From Intoshia linei (taxonomy: Eukaryota > Orthonectida > Rhopaluridae): a stretch of DNA of 35,293 bases. Positions 32,304-35,293 of this stretch are shown here, one piece after another; positions within the stretch are counted from its first letter, which is position 1, and every line of letters starts with the position of its first letter. The stretch spans positions 1-35,293 of the forward strand of contig LWCA01000270.1 of the NCBI GenBank assembly GCA_001642005.1, in the 5' to 3' direction. The notes beneath the pieces were generated by a model. It did no database searches and had not been told where the DNA came from. It saw only the letters and a list, made by a program, of their open reading frames with translations. Position numbers and translations under genes: made by a program.

Positions 32304-33239
32304 TCATTTCCGGTAATGGTTGACATTGTCAAGGCAAGAATCATTTCTTTGTAAATGTTGTCGTGAACTTTTTATTCTTTGTTCAACATTCAATTTATCA
32401 ACTGATTTAAGCAAACAATTTCGTGAAAATTTAGATTGCATATAAACGCCAGTATCAAAATCATCATCTTTAAAATGGTTTTTTAAACGTTCTTCCTCTC
32501 TAGCTAGTTCAATTTTGTGCTCCTTGTAATTATGTTCACGTTCTTTTTGTCGTACAACAGCGTTGTTTTTCATTTCCAAAAGTTTTGACTCACGGTCACT
32601 ATTGGTTTTTCTTTGTTGGTACGATGAACTAGTATAATCATTACGTCTGTCATGATGCCTATCACTCCTTTTATGATTATCTCTATCAATTTCATTCTTT
32701 TTATGGTTATCTATAAAAATTTCACCATTTTTATGGTAATCGTCTGAATCTTCCGATAGAGCCATATTATTGACAAGTTTTTTAATGTCAACTTTTTTTT
32801 TACATTTTGTAATATAGGATTTGAGTAAATCGTCAACATTTGACACACTAACTTCTTCCTTTTCCTGTTTTAATTTTTTGGATTTTGATTTTTTTTTTAA
32901 CATTTTTTTAATTTGTTTTAGTTTTATTGGGTTTTGCAATAATTTTTTCTTGGCTTCACGTTCTTGTTGTTTAATGGCAAATAGAGGATCTTCTCGCATT
33001 TTTGTGGATCGATCGTTCTCAATTGTTCGTCGTATAGCTTTTTGTGCCATGTCTACATTATTTTCATCGTAATCGTCTTCATTTTCCAATTTTTTATTCA
33101 TTTCGAAATTATCATCTATATTTTTACCGAAAAGGTAATCATCTGTATTTGGCTTTTTTTCCTTGTACAGCCAATTCATATCCGAAATGCCAGAGGCTCT
33201 TTCCTTAATTAATTGGCGTATTTTTTCTCTTTCGTCCAT
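32304..33239 (-). CDS. CWC25: Pre-mRNA splicing factor CWC25, single exon, 311 residues
   Basis: CWC25 joins the spliceosome after Prp2 and promotes the first transesterification step. The N-terminal block DMNWLYKEKKPN followed by DDYLFGKNID matches the family's LDWMYQGP..VNRDEYLLGRPID. KMREDPLFAIKQQE, then LLQNPIKLKQIKKML, matches the second conserved block. A Lys-rich stretch, a charged RS/HD-like region (HKRSDRHHDRRND) and the C-terminal coiled segment (REEERLKNHFKDDDFDTGVYMQSKF) follow. The usual N-terminal CIR_N segment (about 60 residues with KSWHPQT) is missing. No AG acceptor lies in the roughly 60 nt before the ATG, so it is not simply on an adjacent exon. This is an intronless gene amid intron-rich neighbours. 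The antisense frame at 32821-33072 is a shadow. Confidence 0.88.
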   Translation of the reverse strand: MDEREKIRQLIKERASGISDMNWLYKEKKPNTDDYLFGKNIDDNFEMNKKLENEDDYDENNVDMAQKAIRRTIENDRSTKMREDPLFAIKQQEREAKKKLLQNPIKLKQIKKMLKKKSKSKKLKQEKEEVSVSNVDDLLKSYITKCKKKVDIKKLVNNMALSEDSDDYHKNGEIFIDNHKKNEIDRDNHKRSDRHHDRRNDYTSSSYQQRKTNSDRESKLLEMKNNAVVRQKEREHNYKEHKIELAREEERLKNHFKDDDFDTGVYMQSKFSRNCLLKSVDKLNVEQRIKSSRQHLQRNDSCLDNVNHYRK

Positions 33240-34470
33240 TTTCGCAAATAAATTAATTATATAATAAAGTTAGTATAGTATATTTCATAGTTACATATTT
33301 TTGTAAACAATATTTTTTCCAAATGACACATGAAATGTAATTATTCTTTAGTAATTTTGGCTATTCCTGTGATAATTAATGTTTGTATTTATATTTAATC
33401 ATATTATAGCGAGTATGTTTCTATTTAAAACCAATTTTGGTGTATTCTTTACACTTTTTACCTAGTAGTTAGTTTTACCTTTTGTCTTTGACCACGCAAT
33501 CTATAATCTAGGATCAAAAATACACCACCTTAAGAACAATTATATGTAGAGAAACCAGTATTTAATTAGGAATTGTGCAGTGGCACAAGCAGGCCGTAGA
33601 GATCCAGCAGAAAACCCTATATATTTTTTTTAAATTGGGACGTTTACATTGTTTAATCGATCGTTTATTGCCTAAACATTGAAAATCGCATTGGTCGTCA
33701 TAATTTTAAGATACTCAAGAAATTTTCCAACAGTACCTATTAAATTAAAATAGTATGCCCCTCTTGGGCACCCCCTGGGCACGAGTGTTGCTTGTTTTAA
33801 AATTGTACTAATAATTTTATTTCAAATATTTTCGGCCAAGTTGAATCTCTATACGACACTATCTATGAGTAAATCAAGTTATCAAAATACATTTAATTCG
33901 GAAGTACATGATAATTCTTTAACAGATTTTTAAATTTCTGGACATGATTAAATGTGGAAATTCTATCGTTCAACAATTCTTTAGCTTTTCTCATTCAACT
34001 TTTCGGAGACTGCTGAAAATATAAGTTAAATATGAACTAATGTATAGGACCACCATAATTTTTAAGATGGGGCCTCAATGTCTAACCATATCCAGTTGAC
34101 TTTTCAAGGCCACGCCGATCCCATATTGTGAAAATTCTTTATAGATGGCATCAGAAAATATTTTCAATTAACACTATACATGCTGTATATTTTATATTCA
34201 GCAGTTGGAAAATATAGAAATGCTAACAAATTTCAAATGTTGGCACCGCATAGTTTTAATTAGTTACTAATCATTACAAATGATAGTCCAAATATATACA
34301 TAAACTTTTGACAATTTGGTGAAATAAAAAAACCAAAGAAATAAGAAAGCCTACTTAAATATTAATACATATAAATTATTATATGTATTCATTATAGAAT
34401 GTTTCATACATTTTTACCTTAGTTAATAAAATTAAACTTTAAACTGTTCAAAAATATTATGTCAACTAAG
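33240..34470. other. Intergenic region upstream of CWC25
   Basis: No gene recognised. Short GC-richer patches of mobile-element type lie at 33587-33620, 33755-33795 (CTTGGGCACCCCCTGGGCAC, an imperfect palindrome) and 34045-34130. The rest is AT-rich. Confidence 0.4.
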
Positions 34471-34478
34471 AAACAGGT

Positions 34479-35105
34479 AAAATGTGGAGAGCAGAAACGA
34501 ACTTACCGTACGAGACTTCTCAGAGGAAGGTGAAAGCGACTCGACGAAATGTTGTAAAATGGTGCTTCACTTTTTCAAATTGAATGTAAAAAATTAGATT
34601 TCTGTGCTAGTGCTTCTGCAATTATTCATTGATTGTTCACCAATTAATCGAATAATATGATAAAGTTATGCTCTTTTTATCAATTGTATTTTACAAGATT
34701 TTGATTAATGGAATTATTATATTTAAAATAAATTTATTATGGAAATACAATACAAGTTAAATTATTAAAATTTTTTCAAGCTTTAGACTTTAAATTCATT
34801 TCTTAATGTAAAAATAATTGTCACTGAACTAATAAGTAATTTTATTGGTTTCTATATTACATACCAAATTAGTTTAACAAAAATATCATGTGTCAAAAAA
34901 TGTCATAAAAAATAATAACTTAACAACAAATGAAGTAATACTGTACAAAATAAATTTCAGTTCGATTAATTGTTTGACGAACAAGCAAATGAACAATTAT
35001 TCATTGCGGAAGCACTAGATATGACTGTCATTATGCATCGTTTTCGAAGATGTTTTAGGGTCACCACTAGAGACTCTCTAGCATAGTAGGTTCGTTTCTG
35101 GTATA
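34479..35105. repeat. Degenerate inverted repeat with arms of about 150-180 bp
   Basis: 34479-34655 and 34960-35105 are diverged reverse complements of each other. Paired landmarks are GCAGAAACGAACTTACC with its inverse near GGTTCGTTTCTGG (35089-35101), and GTGCTTCTGCAATTATTCAT with its inverse near GAATAATTGT/ATGAATAATTG (34993-35015). The loop is about 300 bp. It could be a foldback element or two old inverted gene copies; a 65-codon frame at 34966-35163 (-) is not convincing as a gene. Confidence 0.5.
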
Positions 35106-35293
35106 GACAATACTGTAAGTCAGTTGTGGGAAAACTTATTGATATGCGGGCTACATTGAACACGTATAATTATGTCGCAGGCCACACAAATTTCGTGAAT
35201 ACACATGAAACAATTTAAATTGATGAAATTCTATTTTGACTTGTAAATTTGATTGCTTTTTTTAAATATTAAAGTGTCAAAATTCCATTTGAA

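Noticed and set aside
32821-33072. 83-codon plus-strand frame
   Set aside because: Shadow antisense to the Lys-rich part of CWC25.
1-35293. CRISPR arrays, operons, ribosome binding sites, tRNA and rRNA genes
   Set aside because: The DNA is animal nuclear; no regular short direct repeats with spacers and no tRNA-type TTCGA box context or rRNA sequence were recognised.

Overview
The window is animal nuclear DNA: very A+T-rich, with genes split by many tiny introns and with dense transposon debris in long introns and between genes. The gene content is eukaryotic and animal: a paired-class homeobox gene, a membrane-bound site-1 protease, an SRP72 subunit, the splicing factor CWC25, the diflavin reductase NDOR1 and an Atg14/Barkor-like protein. 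Introns are bimodal. Most are 32-70 nt with GT..TTTAG borders, while a few run from several hundred to about 1,300 nt because they are packed with repeats. This fits a small, compact, AT-rich animal genome such as that of a reduced or parasitic lineage (orthonectid, dicyemid and myxozoan come to mind). The species assignment is inference only.

Layout, left to right. A copy of composite repeat R1 (1-830) lies upstream of, or in an intron of, an NDOR1 gene whose last twelve exons (960-2727, +) are present; its FMN-domain start lies off the left edge. Next come a hAT-like fragment, inverted R2 repeats, and an unrecognised two-exon gene (3885-6540, +) whose intron holds R2/R1 repeats and a broken pogo/Tigger transposase. 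An Atg14-like gene (7666-6631, -) is divergently paired with SRP72 (7732-15368, +, 18 exons), with 65 bp between the two ATGs. Four long SRP72 introns carry hAT-type elements, a foldback element and other repeats. The block 15.4-17.2 kb is mostly anonymous. It is followed by an Asn-rich unknown ORF (17178-17945, +), repeat fragments, and a Prop-type homeobox gene (20444-21921, +). A nested pair of hAT-like elements (23661-25033) ends 130 bp before a 7-exon site-1 protease gene (25161-29246, +), whose last intron holds a 931-bp element with perfect 8-bp target duplications. The right end contains R2/R1 repeats, a Tc/mariner-like transposase tail, CWC25 (33239-32304, -) and a degenerate large inverted repeat (34479-35105).

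The genes do not form one pathway. They are housekeeping functions (SRP targeting, splicing, Fe-S/electron transfer, autophagy, regulated proteolysis in the Golgi) plus one developmental transcription factor. The most notable points are a site-1 protease with no visible propeptide and a possible membrane-free isoform, a hAT-type element family recoverable with target duplications, a recurrent tandem-module block found inside separate hAT-like elements, and a gene exon sitting between inverted repeats. All exon models were built by eye from splice consensus, reading phase and family similarity.
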